A DNA stretch of 64,000 bases from Bradyrhizobiaceae bacterium (lineage in GTDB: Bacteria > Pseudomonadota > Alphaproteobacteria > Rhizobiales > Aestuariivirgaceae), in NCBI GenBank assembly GCA_947475225.1, contig CANJMQ010000010.1, positions 1 to 64,000 on the forward strand. Reading direction: 5' to 3'. This document shows, piece after piece, positions 9,786 to 21,522 of this stretch; positions within the stretch are counted from its first letter, which is position 1, and each line of letters opens with the position of its first letter. Position numbers and translations under genes: made by a program. Below the pieces are notes generated by a model, which made no database searches, was not told the origin of the DNA, and was given only the letters and a program-made list of their open reading frames with translations.

Positions 9786-11465
9786 ATGCGGGTCATGCTG
9801 ACCGCTCTCTCCATTCGCGACATCGTACTGATCGAGAAGCTCGACGTCGTTCTCGACAAGGGGCTGACCGTGCTGACCGGTGAAACCGGCGCCGGGAAAT
9901 CGATCCTGCTCGATGCACTCGGCCTGGCGCTGGGGGCCCGCGGCGACAGCTCGCTGGTGCGCACCGGAGCGGAGCGGGGCGTGGTAACGGCCGCCTTCGC
10001 GCTGCCGCGCAACCACCCCGCCTTCGCGATCCTGAAGGAGCAGGGGGTGGATGCCGACGGCGAACTGGTGATCCGCCGCATCCAGAATGCCGATGGCCCC
10101 AGCCGTGCCGCCATCAACGATCAGCCGGTGAGCCTTAACCTGCTGCGCCAGATTGCCGGCGCGCTTGCCGAGATCCATGGCCAGCATGCCGACCGGGCAC
10201 TCGTCGATGTCAGCACCCACCGCCGCCTGCTTGATGCCTTCGGCGGGCACGAAGCGGAGGTAAATGATGTCGCTGCCTTGTGGGCCAGGGCCTCCGTCGC
10301 CGAAGAAGCGTTGAAAGAGCACCGCGCCCTCATGGAGCGGGCCGAGGCCGAGCGAGACTATCTCGAGCATGCGGCGGAGGAACTGCGTGCCCTTAATCCC
10401 ATTCCCGGCGAAGAGGCGATGCTCGCCGAGGCGCGGCAGATGATGATGTCCTCCGAGCAATATGCCGACGCGCTGACCGATGCCCAGGAGGCGCTGGCCG
10501 GCGATGGCACATCGGTCGCGCGCCTCAATGCGGCGCTGCGCAAGCTCGAACGCCGACGCGAGAGCGCAGGTGGCCGGCTTGACCACGTCTGCCAGGCGCT
10601 TGATCGCGTGCTGGCCGAGGTGAGCGAGGCGGAGCGTGCGATTGCCGAGGCCCAGTGTGCCTTCGTGTTCGACCCGAGAGAGCTGGAAAAATCCGAGGAG
10701 CGGCTGTTCGCACTGCGCGCCGCGGCGCGCAAGTTCAAGTGCACGGTCGACACGCTGGCCGACGTGCGCGAGCGCTTCGACTCTGAGCTGAAGGTACTCA
10801 CCGATGGCGGTGGTCGACTGAGGAAGCTGGAGCAGGAGTTCAGGGCGGCGCGCGAGGCCTTCGATGCCGCGGCCGAGAGGCTCTCCAACAAGCGCCGCAA
10901 GACGGCGAAGGCTCTCGACAAGGCAGTGATGGCGGAACTGTCGCCCCTGAAACTCGAGCGTGCCCGTTTCGAGGCGTCGGTCGAAACCGACGCCGGCAAA
11001 CCCGTACCGCAGGGTATCGACCGCATCGAGTTCATGGTGGCTGCAAACCCTGGCACGCCGCTCGCACCATTGATGAAAGTCGCCTCGGGCGGCGAGCTCG
11101 CGCGCTTCATGCTGGCCTTGAAGGTGATCCTCGCCTCCAGGGGCTCCGCTCCCACGTTGATCTTTGACGAAATCGACACGGGCGTGGGTGGTGCTGTAGC
11201 TGATGCCATCGGTGCGCGGCTGGCGCGACTTGCCGAAAACCTGCAGGTTCTCGCCGTCACCCACAGCCCGCAGGTTGCCGCGCGGGCTTCGCAGCACATG
11301 CTGATTTCCAAGATGGAAGAAGTGGCATCGAAGCGCATGGTGACGCGCGTTCAGCCGCTCTCCGATAAAAGCCGCCGCGAGGAAGTAGCGCGCATGCTGT
11401 CGGGCGCCAAGATCACTGAGGCCGCTCGCGCCCAGGCCGACGAGTTGCTGCGGGGCAGGGGATAG
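9786..11465 (+). CDS. recN: DNA repair protein RecN
   Basis: SMC-like ATPase of double-strand break repair, 559 residues. Walker A GETGAGKSILLD is near residues 34-45; a long coiled-coil middle (about 150-400) follows; the ABC signature ASGGELARFMLALKVIL and Walker B TLIFDEIDTGVGG are C-terminal. ATG 9795 (MLTALSIRD) is the alternative start and matches the usual family N-terminus better than ATG 9786. It ends three bases before ligA. Confidence 0.97.
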   Translation: MRVMLTALSIRDIVLIEKLDVVLDKGLTVLTGETGAGKSILLDALGLALGARGDSSLVRTGAERGVVTAAFALPRNHPAFAILKEQGVDADGELVIRRIQNADGPSRAAINDQPVSLNLLRQIAGALAEIHGQHADRALVDVSTHRRLLDAFGGHEAEVNDVAALWARASVAEEALKEHRALMERAEAERDYLEHAAEELRALNPIPGEEAMLAEARQMMMSSEQYADALTDAQEALAGDGTSVARLNAALRKLERRRESAGGRLDHVCQALDRVLAEVSEAERAIAEAQCAFVFDPRELEKSEERLFALRAAARKFKCTVDTLADVRERFDSELKVLTDGGGRLRKLEQEFRAAREAFDAAAERLSNKRRKTAKALDKAVMAELSPLKLERARFEASVETDAGKPVPQGIDRIEFMVAANPGTPLAPLMKVASGGELARFMLALKVILASRGSAPTLIFDEIDTGVGGAVADAIGARLARLAENLQVLAVTHSPQVAARASQHMLISKMEEVASKRMVTRVQPLSDKSRREEVARMLSGAKITEAARAQADELLRGRG

Positions 11466-14262
<2,797 letters not shown>

Positions 14263-14266
<4 letters not shown>

Positions 14267-14562
14267 GCAGCACTGCGCTCCTCGCCATCATCGGGATGGG
14301 GGTTGCCACCTATCTCACCCGTCTCTCGGGCTTCTACCTGCTGCGTGGCGTCAACCTCTCAGGCCCGATGAAGGCGGCGCTCGATGCGCTGCCGCCCGCC
14401 GTGCTGATGGCCGTCATCGCGCCGGTCATACTGACGACGGGTTGGGCGGAAAGCATTGCCGCAGCGATCACCGCCATCGCCGCATTCTACCGCCTGCCGC
14501 TGACGGTTACCATCGTGATCGGAATTGTCAGCGTCGTCCTGTTGCGGTCGGTTCTTGGCTAA
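14263..14562 (+). CDS. azlD: AzlD-family small exporter subunit
   Basis: A 99-residue membrane protein starting at ATG 14263, inside the azlC stop. It has about three to four hydrophobic segments and AzlD features (GMGVATYLTRLSGFYLLRG; ALDALPPAVLMAVIAPVILT). It partners with AzlC in amino acid export. The same frame is open upstream to 14191 but that part only overlaps azlC in another frame and has no family resemblance, so the short start is chosen. Confidence 0.9.
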
Positions 14563-14579
14563 GCATGTCGCCCCAGCGG

Positions 14580-15470
14580 CTACTCGAGCGGGACCGCGTA
14601 GACCTTGCCCTCGTAAGGTGCGCCCTTGGTATTGTCCACCGCCATGACATACATCGTCTTGCCATCATCGCTGAAGGTCAAGTTGGGTGACGCCGTCGAG
14701 GGCACCTTGTAGCTTCCCTTGAGTTTGCCGTCCGGCGTGATTTCGAGGATTTCGGCGGTGCTGTACTGGCCGACAAAGAAATTGCCGTTTGGCCCCAGCT
14801 TGATACCGTCTGGATAGGCGTTGGGCGGCTGGCCCATCTGGTAGAGCCTCACGAAAAGGCGCCTGTCGGAGAGTGAGCCGTCAGCCTCTATCTTGAAGGA
14901 AATGACGCGCCCAGCCTCTGACTCGTTCACGTAGAGTCGGCCTTCCGGCCCCATCACGATGCCGTTCGCGTAGTGAAGGTCGTTGGCGACTTCGGTCAGC
15001 TTTCCATCCGGCTCAAGGTGAACGATGCGGCCAACGATGGGCCCCGGTTCCCAGGGCCCCGAGAGCGTGAAGTAGGCACCACCCTTGCCGTCCGGCGCGC
15101 CGTCGTTGGGACCCTGCAGCTTGTTCCCGACCGCATCGGTGTCATAGGACTTGATCGTCTCGCCGTTCGCGGCGATGACCACCAGCTGGCCCGAGTCATA
15201 GCAGGTGATGCCAAAATCAGAGCCAAGCGGCACGATGGCCGATGGACCGCAACCGTCCTGCTTCCAGAATTGCGTATTGGTCTTGCCATCCCAGGAGTCC
15301 GCAGTGTTTCCGGCATACTCGACGTAGAGCAGCTTGCCGTTGGACATGACAGGGCCCTCGGGGAAGAGCGCCTTGGCATTGATGACCTTGATCTCGGCCG
15401 CCCCCGCCAGCGGCACTGCGATCGACAGGAACAGCGTGGAAAGCAGGACATCCGTGAAGCGCATGGTCAT
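14580..15470 (-). CDS. Secreted SMP-30/gluconolactonase-like beta-propeller protein
   Basis: A 296-residue protein with an N-terminal signal peptide (cleavage near AGAAEI, about residue 25). Motifs of the SMP-30/LRE fold are visible: LFPEGPVMSNGKLLYVE (metal-site Glu), GPNDGAPDGKGGAYFT, YANGIVMGPEGRLYVNES and PDGIKLGPNGNFFVGQY, giving the Glu/Asn/Asp metal ligands. Members hydrolyse lactones or related esters; the actual substrate is unknown. Start ATG 15470 or 15464. It is convergent with azlD, 17 bases away. Confidence 0.8.
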   Translation of the reverse strand: MTMRFTDVLLSTLFLSIAVPLAGAAEIKVINAKALFPEGPVMSNGKLLYVEYAGNTADSWDGKTNTQFWKQDGCGPSAIVPLGSDFGITCYDSGQLVVIAANGETIKSYDTDAVGNKLQGPNDGAPDGKGGAYFTLSGPWEPGPIVGRIVHLEPDGKLTEVANDLHYANGIVMGPEGRLYVNESEAGRVISFKIEADGSLSDRRLFVRLYQMGQPPNAYPDGIKLGPNGNFFVGQYSTAEILEITPDGKLKGSYKVPSTASPNLTFSDDGKTMYVMAVDNTKGAPYEGKVYAVPLE

Positions 15471-15557
15471 CTCCCGTGTATATAACCGAGAGGCTAGGCC
15501 CCTGCGCTAAGCCCTGTCCAGTGGGATCATTCCAGGTTTCTGGCGGCGCCCCTTTCT

Positions 15558-17339
15558 CTACAGCGGCGCGCAAGCCCTGTTCAGCCACACCAGCTCGTCG
15601 CCCTCAAGATAGTCGCCTACCTCCTTCAGCACGCGTGCATGATAGGCGTCGAGCCACTGGCGTTCGACCTCCGACAGCAGCCCCACATCGATCAGTCGCT
15701 GGTCGATAGGCGCCAGCGTCAGCGTCTCAAAGCCCAGCATGGGGCGCTCTCCACCGCTGACGGGCTTCGCCTCGTGCACCATCACGAGGTTCTCGATCCG
15801 GATGCCGTAGTCGCCCTGCTTGTAGAAGCCAGGCTCGTTGGAAAGGATCATGCCCGCTTCCAGCGGCGTGCGGTCCGACTTGTTGATGCGGGCCGGGCCC
15901 TCATGAACCGAGAGATAGGCACCCACACCGTGGCCGGTGCCGTGGTCGAAGTCGAGGCCGGCGCTCCAGAGGTGCTGGCGCGCCAGGATGTCCAGCTGTG
16001 AGCCTGTCGTCCCCTTTGGGAAGCGTGCCAAGCTGAGGCCGATCATGCCCTTCAGCACGCGGGTGAAGCGGTCCTTCATCTCCGGCGTGGGCGTGCCGAC
16101 GATCACTGTGCGGGTGATGTCGGTGGTGCCGTCGATGTATTGCGCCCCGGAATCGATGAGGAATATTTCGTTGCGGACCAGCTTGCGGTTCGATTCCTGC
16201 GTCGCATGATAGTGCGGAATTGCCGCATGCGGGCCTGAGGCAGGAATGGTTTCGAACGAGAGGTCCCTTAGCTCGCCCGTCGCCTCGCGGAAGGCCTTCA
16301 GTCTTGCCGCCACTTCGAGTTCAGAGAGGCTGCCCTTCGGCGCTTCCTTCTCCAGCCAGAAAAGGAAGCGGCTCACCGCCACGCCGTCGCGCTTCTGGGC
16401 ACTGCGGGCACCTTCCTGCTCGGTCCTGTTCTTGCGCGCCTTGGGCAGCATCACCGGGTCCGGGCCCGTCACCACCGTCGCCTTGGCCTTCACCAGCAGC
16501 TCGCGGATGCGCTCCGGTGTCCATACGGGGTCGATCAGCACGCGGGCCTTCGCCCTGCCCAGTGCCTTGAGGGCTGCGCCGATCTGTTTCGGTGCGTGGG
16601 TGGTGGCGTTTGACCTGAGATGCGCCTTCACCTCCTCGGTGAGCTTCTCCGGCGCGATGAAGATCTGCGCCTTGCCTTTGGCCGGCAGGATGGCATAGGC
16701 CGCCGCCACCGGCGTATGCGGCACATCGAAACCGCGCAGGTTGAACAGCCATGACACGGAGTCCGGTTGCGTCAGCACCACCGCATCGACGGAACCGATG
16801 CCCTTGCGCAGGTCCTTGATCTTCTCTGCCCCGGTTCTCCCGGCGAATTGGGTGGGCTGGGTGGCGAGTTGGGCGGAAGGGCGGGCCGGCTGGTCGTTCC
16901 ACACAGCATCGATGGGATTGGTCTCGACGGGCACGAAGTTCGCGCCCACGCCCGCGCAGGCCTCGCTCAGGCGCTTTGCCTGGTCGGCGGTCACCAGCCA
17001 CGGGTCGAAGCCCAGCCGGTCGCCCTTCTTCAGGTTCCTGGCGATCCACATCGCTGGCGGCTCCTCCATCAAATGGAAGGGCGCGAAGATCTTCTCGTCC
17101 ACCTGCTGGCGCACCTGAATCACATAGCGCCCGTCAACGAAGATCGCCGCCTTCTTCAGGGTCACGATGGCAATGCCGGCGCTGCCGCGGAAATTGGTCA
17201 GCCAGCGCAGCCGTTCGGCGAAGGCCGGGACGTATTCCCCCTGAAACTCATCGGCCCGCGGCACGAAGAAACCAGTGAGCTTCCGCTTCTTCAGTTCAGC
17301 ACGGAGCAGGGCGACGCGAGTCTTGTGTGTATCAGTCAT
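15558..17339 (-). CDS. Xaa-Pro aminopeptidase (aminopeptidase P, M24B)
   Basis: A 593-residue metallopeptidase releasing N-terminal residues next to proline. It has one complete creatinase-like N-terminal domain (VALLRAELKKRKLTGFFVPRA), a second one, and a C-terminal pita-bread domain. Metal ligands are visible in LIDSGAQYIDGTTDITRT (two Asp), HGTGHGVGAYLSVHEGP (His) and SNEPGFYKQGDYGIRIEN (two Glu). This long form resembles eukaryotic-type cytosolic aminopeptidase P, common in alphaproteobacteria. No signal peptide is seen. Confidence 0.93.
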   Translation of the reverse strand: MTDTHKTRVALLRAELKKRKLTGFFVPRADEFQGEYVPAFAERLRWLTNFRGSAGIAIVTLKKAAIFVDGRYVIQVRQQVDEKIFAPFHLMEEPPAMWIARNLKKGDRLGFDPWLVTADQAKRLSEACAGVGANFVPVETNPIDAVWNDQPARPSAQLATQPTQFAGRTGAEKIKDLRKGIGSVDAVVLTQPDSVSWLFNLRGFDVPHTPVAAAYAILPAKGKAQIFIAPEKLTEEVKAHLRSNATTHAPKQIGAALKALGRAKARVLIDPVWTPERIRELLVKAKATVVTGPDPVMLPKARKNRTEQEGARSAQKRDGVAVSRFLFWLEKEAPKGSLSELEVAARLKAFREATGELRDLSFETIPASGPHAAIPHYHATQESNRKLVRNEIFLIDSGAQYIDGTTDITRTVIVGTPTPEMKDRFTRVLKGMIGLSLARFPKGTTGSQLDILARQHLWSAGLDFDHGTGHGVGAYLSVHEGPARINKSDRTPLEAGMILSNEPGFYKQGDYGIRIENLVMVHEAKPVSGGERPMLGFETLTLAPIDQRLIDVGLLSEVERQWLDAYHARVLKEVGDYLEGDELVWLNRACAPL

Positions 17340-17372
17340 AGGAGAGACTTAACCCGGCTCGCGGCGCAACGT

Positions 17373-17960
17373 CTATATCCTGAGCCCGATCCGCCCCTCC
17401 ACCTTGGGGGCCACGGTCTTCAGTGCGGCGATGTAGGCCATCACGTCGTTGGCCATGAGCTTGCCGTCGTGGGCACTGAGCAGAGCCGTTTCGGCTTCGA
17501 GCACTGTGTATCCGTCGCCTCCGCCCGCGATGTAGTCGCTGGTGGCGAGCGTGTAGGTGGCAGCGGGGTCGAGGGGTTCGCCGGCAATCGTGATGTTGTC
17601 AACGCGCTGGCCAACGGGCCGCATGAGGTCTTCCGTAAGGGTAAGGTCGGAGACCTTTGGGAAGCGGCCGGTGGCATTGCCGACGTCGCTGACGCCATTC
17701 TTTAGGGCCGGGCGGATCATCTCGCCGGTCACGGTAAGCTTCACTGTGCGCTTGCCGAAGGGCAGTTTGGTCAGTATCTCCCGCCGGGTGAGGGGCACCT
17801 CGCCAGATAATGTTTGTTCCCGCAGATGCCGCCGCCATTGATGATGGCGATGTCGGTCCGTGGGGCGGTTCGCAGCGGGTCAGCGACGGCATTGTCGATG
17901 GGAAAGCGTTCGCCAAATATGTGAAGACTGGCCCGGGCGCGGCAAGGCGGCAGTTATTGC
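17373..17960 (-). pseudogene. 5'-nucleotidase C-terminal domain remnant (frameshifted, N-terminus lost)
   Basis: Reading right to left, one frame gives FGERFPIDNAVADPLR and TDIAIINGGGICGNKHYL, and another frame, from about 17798, gives VPLTRREILTKLPFGKR through ATYTLATSDYIAGGGDGY to the stop. Together they match the C-terminal substrate domain of UshA/NadN-type 5'-nucleotidases (INGGGIRGNK ... LAGEVPLTRREILTKLPFGN). The join near 17805-17812 lacks about four bases, shifting the frame, and the metallophosphatase domain upstream is missing. The 141-residue downstream frame could still be translated but is unlikely to be an enzyme. Confidence 0.8.
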
Positions 17961-18080
17961 GCAGCGCATAGCTGATATCGCTTCATTTTGAACAATGATT
18001 TTGGCTCGTGTCGTAAGTCTCCCGCAAGTACCCGCCCCTACTCTGTCAGCAGGTCACTGATAAATCGGCAGGAGCAAGAC

Positions 18081-20237
18081 ATGGCATCACTGAAATCTGC
18101 TCGTCTGGTCCTGCTTGTTTTCGGGACGATCCTCAGCCTCGCGCTGCTTTCTGCTTATGCCATTCATCAGTTCTCGGACGTACGGTATCAGGCGGCATTC
18201 AGCGATTACGAGGCAGGTTTCCATGCGGAAGGCGAAGCCGCACAGGCCCGGCTGAATGATGTCTTCAAGCTTGTCTATCAGGGTATCAGAACCATCTCGC
18301 TTCTCCCGTCGGTCAAGAATATTGACAGGCATGCCACGCAGCTGACGGAAGGTGACCGTGAAACCATTGGCCTGCTCTATGAAAACGCCTATTCCAATGT
18401 GCAGGTATCTGAAATCTATATCATGCCAGCCTCATTCAATCCTTTGGCGATCGTTTCTGTGACGGGAGAGCTGGAAGCTCCGATTGCCAGCTTTGACACT
18501 CAGATCACAGACGGCCCTGACCAGGCCGATCAAGGTCCTGCCAGCGCCAGCGCGGCTCCGGAAGTTGAGGGCGAGGAATACAAGCTGCTCGCGGAGCAGA
18601 TTGCCTTTCTCAAGCAGCAGTATCCAGACGCCGGAAGGATCGACGGCTTGAATATTCCGATGGTATCCGGTCAGGAGGTGATCACTTGCGACAATTCCGA
18701 ATTTGCCACTACGAACGCCGATAGCGACCGGAAAGGCATTGTTCTCTCCGTGCCGTTCTACTCGCCGGATGGGAAGCTGGGAGGCGTGATCGCGGCGATT
18801 ATTCGCACCAATGTTCTGCGCCGGTTCCTGCCAGATGCCAATTCGGCCTTGAGCAGCAGTGCCTACAGCTACACTGTCTATTCGGCGGAACCTGGCCAGG
18901 CTGAGCAATCTTCAAGCGCGGTCGGCGCCGGTGTACGCGATGCGACCATCAAGACCAGCGAAGTCTTTAAGATCAGCACAGCGGATGCATCTGCGGGCTG
19001 GACATTGTGGAGCGGCAGGCCGGACGCCGAGTTCGAAAACCTGCCTGCCGTCCAGAGCATCCGGTTTGCCGAGCGCGTTTCCTACGCGATCGTGGCCATT
19101 GTTGCTGTGCTTTCCGTGCTCGGATTCTTCTTTTTCCTGAAGCGCTATTATGAACCAGTGCAGAAGCTTACCAAGTCGATGCTCAGCCTTGCATCTGGAA
19201 ACCTCGATGTTGAAACGCCCCACTATGCAAGGCACGACATCATTGGCCAGATCAGTGAGGCCGTCGGTGCCTTTGGCCAAAACTTGCGTATTCTGAAGTC
19301 TGTTGAGGTTACGCGCGAGCAGGTCATTTCTGAACTGGGCCACGGGCTCAGCCGAATTCAGTCCGGCGATTTGTCCTATTGGATCAAAACGCCGTTCCCA
19401 GGGGAAATGGAAAGGCTTCGGACCGCATTCAACCAGGCGGTGGAGCGCCTTCAAGGTGCAATCTCGAATGTGAAGGCCGGCGCTGACACGATCAAGAACG
19501 GTTCCAAGCAAATCTCCACAGCTTCCGAGGCCCTGGCGAGGCGCACCGAGTCGCAGGCCGCAAACATCGAGGAAACAGTGGCAGCCGTTTCACAGATTGC
19601 CGCACGCGTGAAGGAAGCAGCCGCTGGTGCAGGGCAGGCAAGGGACGCTGTGGCCCTCGCAAAGAAAGATGCGACGCATTGTGAGGTCGTCGTCAACGAC
19701 ACGATCGGTGCCATGAAGGGCATCGACGACTCATCGCGTGAAATTACCCAGATCATCGGCGTCATGGACGAGATTGCATTCCAGACCAGCCTTCTTGCAC
19801 TCAATGCCGGCGTGGAGGCGGCCAGGGCCGGCGAGGTTGGGCGTGGCTTTGCGGTTGTGGCTTCGGAAGTGCGGGCCCTGGCGCAGCGCTCCGCTGAGGC
19901 TGCAAAACAGATCAAGGAGCTTATCGGCACATCGCGCGGCCATGTGGAACTTGGCGTCCAGCTTGTTGGCGAAGCTGGAAAGTCGCTGGTTCGCATCGTG
20001 GGCCGCGTGACTGAGATTGACAGAGTGGTCGAAAGCATTACCAGCAGTGCCCAGCAGCAGGCAGCGGACCTGGGTGAAATCAGTGCCAAGGTCAGCCAGA
20101 TGGATCAGATGACCCAGCAAAATGCCGCCATGGCCGAACAGTCGAACTCAGACACGCGCAGTCTGGTCAATCAGTCGGACGATCTCAATTCCACCGTCGA
20201 CAGCTTCATAACCAGGTCCGGCGCTCTGGCCGCCTGA
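18081..20237 (+). CDS. Methyl-accepting chemotaxis protein
   Basis: A 718-residue chemoreceptor. Start ATG 18081 is chosen because of the upstream AGGAG and the immediate membrane segment (about 7-28); an upstream ATG at 17988 in frame adds an unlikely 31 residues. A periplasmic sensor region covers about 30-333, the second membrane segment about 335-354, HAMP about 355-410, and the cytoplasmic signalling hairpin about 480-690 with tip [19 protein letters not shown]. The tip has S and G where N and A are usual. No C-terminal CheR-binding pentapeptide and no che genes are nearby. Ligand unknown. Confidence 0.92.
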   Translation: MASLKSARLVLLVFGTILSLALLSAYAIHQFSDVRYQAAFSDYEAGFHAEGEAAQARLNDVFKLVYQGIRTISLLPSVKNIDRHATQLTEGDRETIGLLYENAYSNVQVSEIYIMPASFNPLAIVSVTGELEAPIASFDTQITDGPDQADQGPASASAAPEVEGEEYKLLAEQIAFLKQQYPDAGRIDGLNIPMVSGQEVITCDNSEFATTNADSDRKGIVLSVPFYSPDGKLGGVIAAIIRTNVLRRFLPDANSALSSSAYSYTVYSAEPGQAEQSSSAVGAGVRDATIKTSEVFKISTADASAGWTLWSGRPDAEFENLPAVQSIRFAERVSYAIVAIVAVLSVLGFFFFLKRYYEPVQKLTKSMLSLASGNLDVETPHYARHDIIGQISEAVGAFGQNLRILKSVEVTREQVISELGHGLSRIQSGDLSYWIKTPFPGEMERLRTAFNQAVERLQGAISNVKAGADTIKNGSKQISTASEALARRTESQAANIEETVAAVSQIAARVKEAAAGAGQARDAVALAKKDATHCEVVVNDTIGAMKGIDDSSREITQIIGVMDEIAFQTSLLALNAGVEAARAGEVGRGFAVVASEVRALAQRSAEAAKQIKELIGTSRGHVELGVQLVGEAGKSLVRIVGRVTEIDRVVESITSSAQQQAADLGEISAKVSQMDQMTQQNAAMAEQSNSDTRSLVNQSDDLNSTVDSFITRSGALAA

Positions 20238-20655
20238 CGTCAGAGTCCACTGCTCCGGCGTCTGCAACGTCATCTAACACCAGAAGGCCTATGGCAGTTT
20301 TCGAGATTTGAATGGAAACAGTATGCGCACAGTGCTCAGCGTGGTGTGAACCTGAAGTGTTTCCGCTTTGCCTCCTTACTGCTGCCTTCTGTCGAAGCGG
20401 CAGTCTCCATAAACTGTGCTCCGGAATTCATCCAAGTTACAGCCTGGCACGTCATCGCATTTGGCTGTGTTTGATCTTGCAAGAAAAGACCAACTAAGAC
20501 ATAGATTCTTTATCGAAAACTTGGCCGGTCGGCTGCCCGCTCCGCAACCCTTTGGGCCACGCGCGCAAGACTTCTCCAATTCTCGACCATGGTCGTGTCG
20601 TGCCTCTCGAGGAACACGTCACGGCTGACGACAACCCAACGTAAGGAAGACACCC
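20238..20655 (+). other. 418-base gap upstream of the cold-shock gene
   Basis: No convincing gene. Short open frames here have no recognisable features. The part nearest the cold-shock start may be a long 5' untranslated leader, as is common for cspA-type genes, with AAGGAAG shortly before ATG 20656. I see no clear terminator for the chemoreceptor gene. Confidence 0.4.
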
Positions 20656-20865
20656 ATGGATACGGGGACTGTGAAGTGGTTCAACGAGCAAAAGGGCTAT
20701 GGTTTCATCCAGCCCGACAATGGCCAGAATGACATCTTCGTGCATATCTCCGCCGTTGAGCGCGCCGGACTGCGCACGCTGAAGGAGGGCCAGAAGGTGT
20801 CCTTTGAAGTCGTGACCGACAAGCGCACGGGCCGCGCTTCGGCCGGAAACCTCGTTGCCGCCTGA
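20656..20865 (+). CDS. Cold-shock domain protein
   Basis: A 69-residue single OB-fold nucleic-acid-binding protein (CspA family). RNP1-like KGYGFIQP and RNP2-like IFVHISAV are present, with [14 protein letters not shown] at the N-terminus. Such proteins melt RNA structure in the cold or act in general RNA binding. A strong ribosome-binding site lies before the start, and a good intrinsic terminator follows, so it is monocistronic. Confidence 0.95.
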   Translation: MDTGTVKWFNEQKGYGFIQPDNGQNDIFVHISAVERAGLRTLKEGQKVSFEVVTDKRTGRASAGNLVAA

Positions 20866-20889
20866 TCGGGCTGACCGATTTCACGTTTG

Positions 20890-20919
20890 ATACCCGGCCA
20901 AGCGGTCGGGTATTTTTTT
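20890..20919 (+). terminator. Intrinsic terminator after the cold-shock gene
   Basis: ATACCCGGCC (20890-20899) pairs with GGTCGGGTAT (20904-20913) across the loop AAGC, with one G-T pair, and a run of T follows to 20919. It begins 25 bases after the stop codon. Confidence 0.9.
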
Positions 20920-21300
20920 GACCAAGCGTTAGTGCGTTGCACAATACACCGTCGTTCAATCCATGCATAATGAGCATGCAAATGGCACAAAAACGACGCT
21001 CTTGAGAGAGAAAAAAACTCGTTAACGGTCATTAATTTGTCCGACCAAATTATGTCGCTCATCGTTATAAATTCGACGTAATCAGCTAATAAACGCTGGT
21101 CCCAAGGGGGTCGGGTGGGGGAAGCTTAAGCGACACTTAATCCATGCGATTAATGCATGACTGTGACGCAAAGCTGCATCTGGTTTGTGCTGCAAGTGCT
21201 CTCTATATGGACAGGCAACAGTGCGATGCACAATCAACCCTCGAAAAGTCGCCGATGGCCCTAACGGCCCGGATTTTGAGAGATGAGCAGGAGAATGACA
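20920..21300 (+). other. AT-richer gap upstream of the DUF1127 gene
   Basis: No gene is seen. The stretch around 21000-21100 is much richer in A/T than its surroundings and includes TTAA-N6-TTAA at 21022-21035, one base short of CtrA spacing. It probably holds the promoter of the DUF1127 gene. No stable hairpin was noticed. Confidence 0.35.
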
Positions 21301-21495
21301 ATGACGACGATCACCTACGGCCGCGAGACGGTCCGCAACGAAGGCTTCAACATGGGCTCCGGCCTGTTCGGCCGGGTCAAGAACTACCTGGCCCGCAGCC
21401 GCGCCGAGCGCCAGCTGGCCCAGCTCGATGACCGACTGCTCGCCGACATCGGCATGAAGCGTTCGGAAATTTCCAGCATGGTCTGGGGCGCCTGA
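21301..21495 (+). CDS. DUF1127 domain small protein
   Basis: A 64-residue protein whose C-terminal half (RSRAERQLAQLDDRLLADIGM, then KRSEIS) is a clear DUF1127 motif, rich in Arg and found in many small alphaproteobacterial proteins. Some members bind RNA or affect phosphate and carbon metabolism; the role here is unknown. ATG 21301 is preferred because AGGAG lies at 21289-21293; ATG 21295 and 21283 are in frame too. The gene stands alone and is followed by a strong terminator. Confidence 0.85.
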   Translation: MTTITYGRETVRNEGFNMGSGLFGRVKNYLARSRAERQLAQLDDRLLADIGMKRSEISSMVWGA

Positions 21496-21522
21496 GCCTC
21501 AGCGATTGAACGACCGGCCGGC

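Noticed and set aside
17988-18080. Longer chemoreceptor start at 17988
   Set aside because: It would place a polar 31-residue stretch before the first membrane segment; ATG 18081 has a good ribosome-binding site.
20312-20628. Short open frames upstream of the cold-shock gene
   Set aside because: They overlap each other in two frames, have poor starts and look like untranslated leader.
21022-21035. TTAA-N6-TTAA before the DUF1127 gene as a CtrA site
   Set aside because: Spacing is six rather than seven bases in an AT-rich stretch, so it is not a convincing box.
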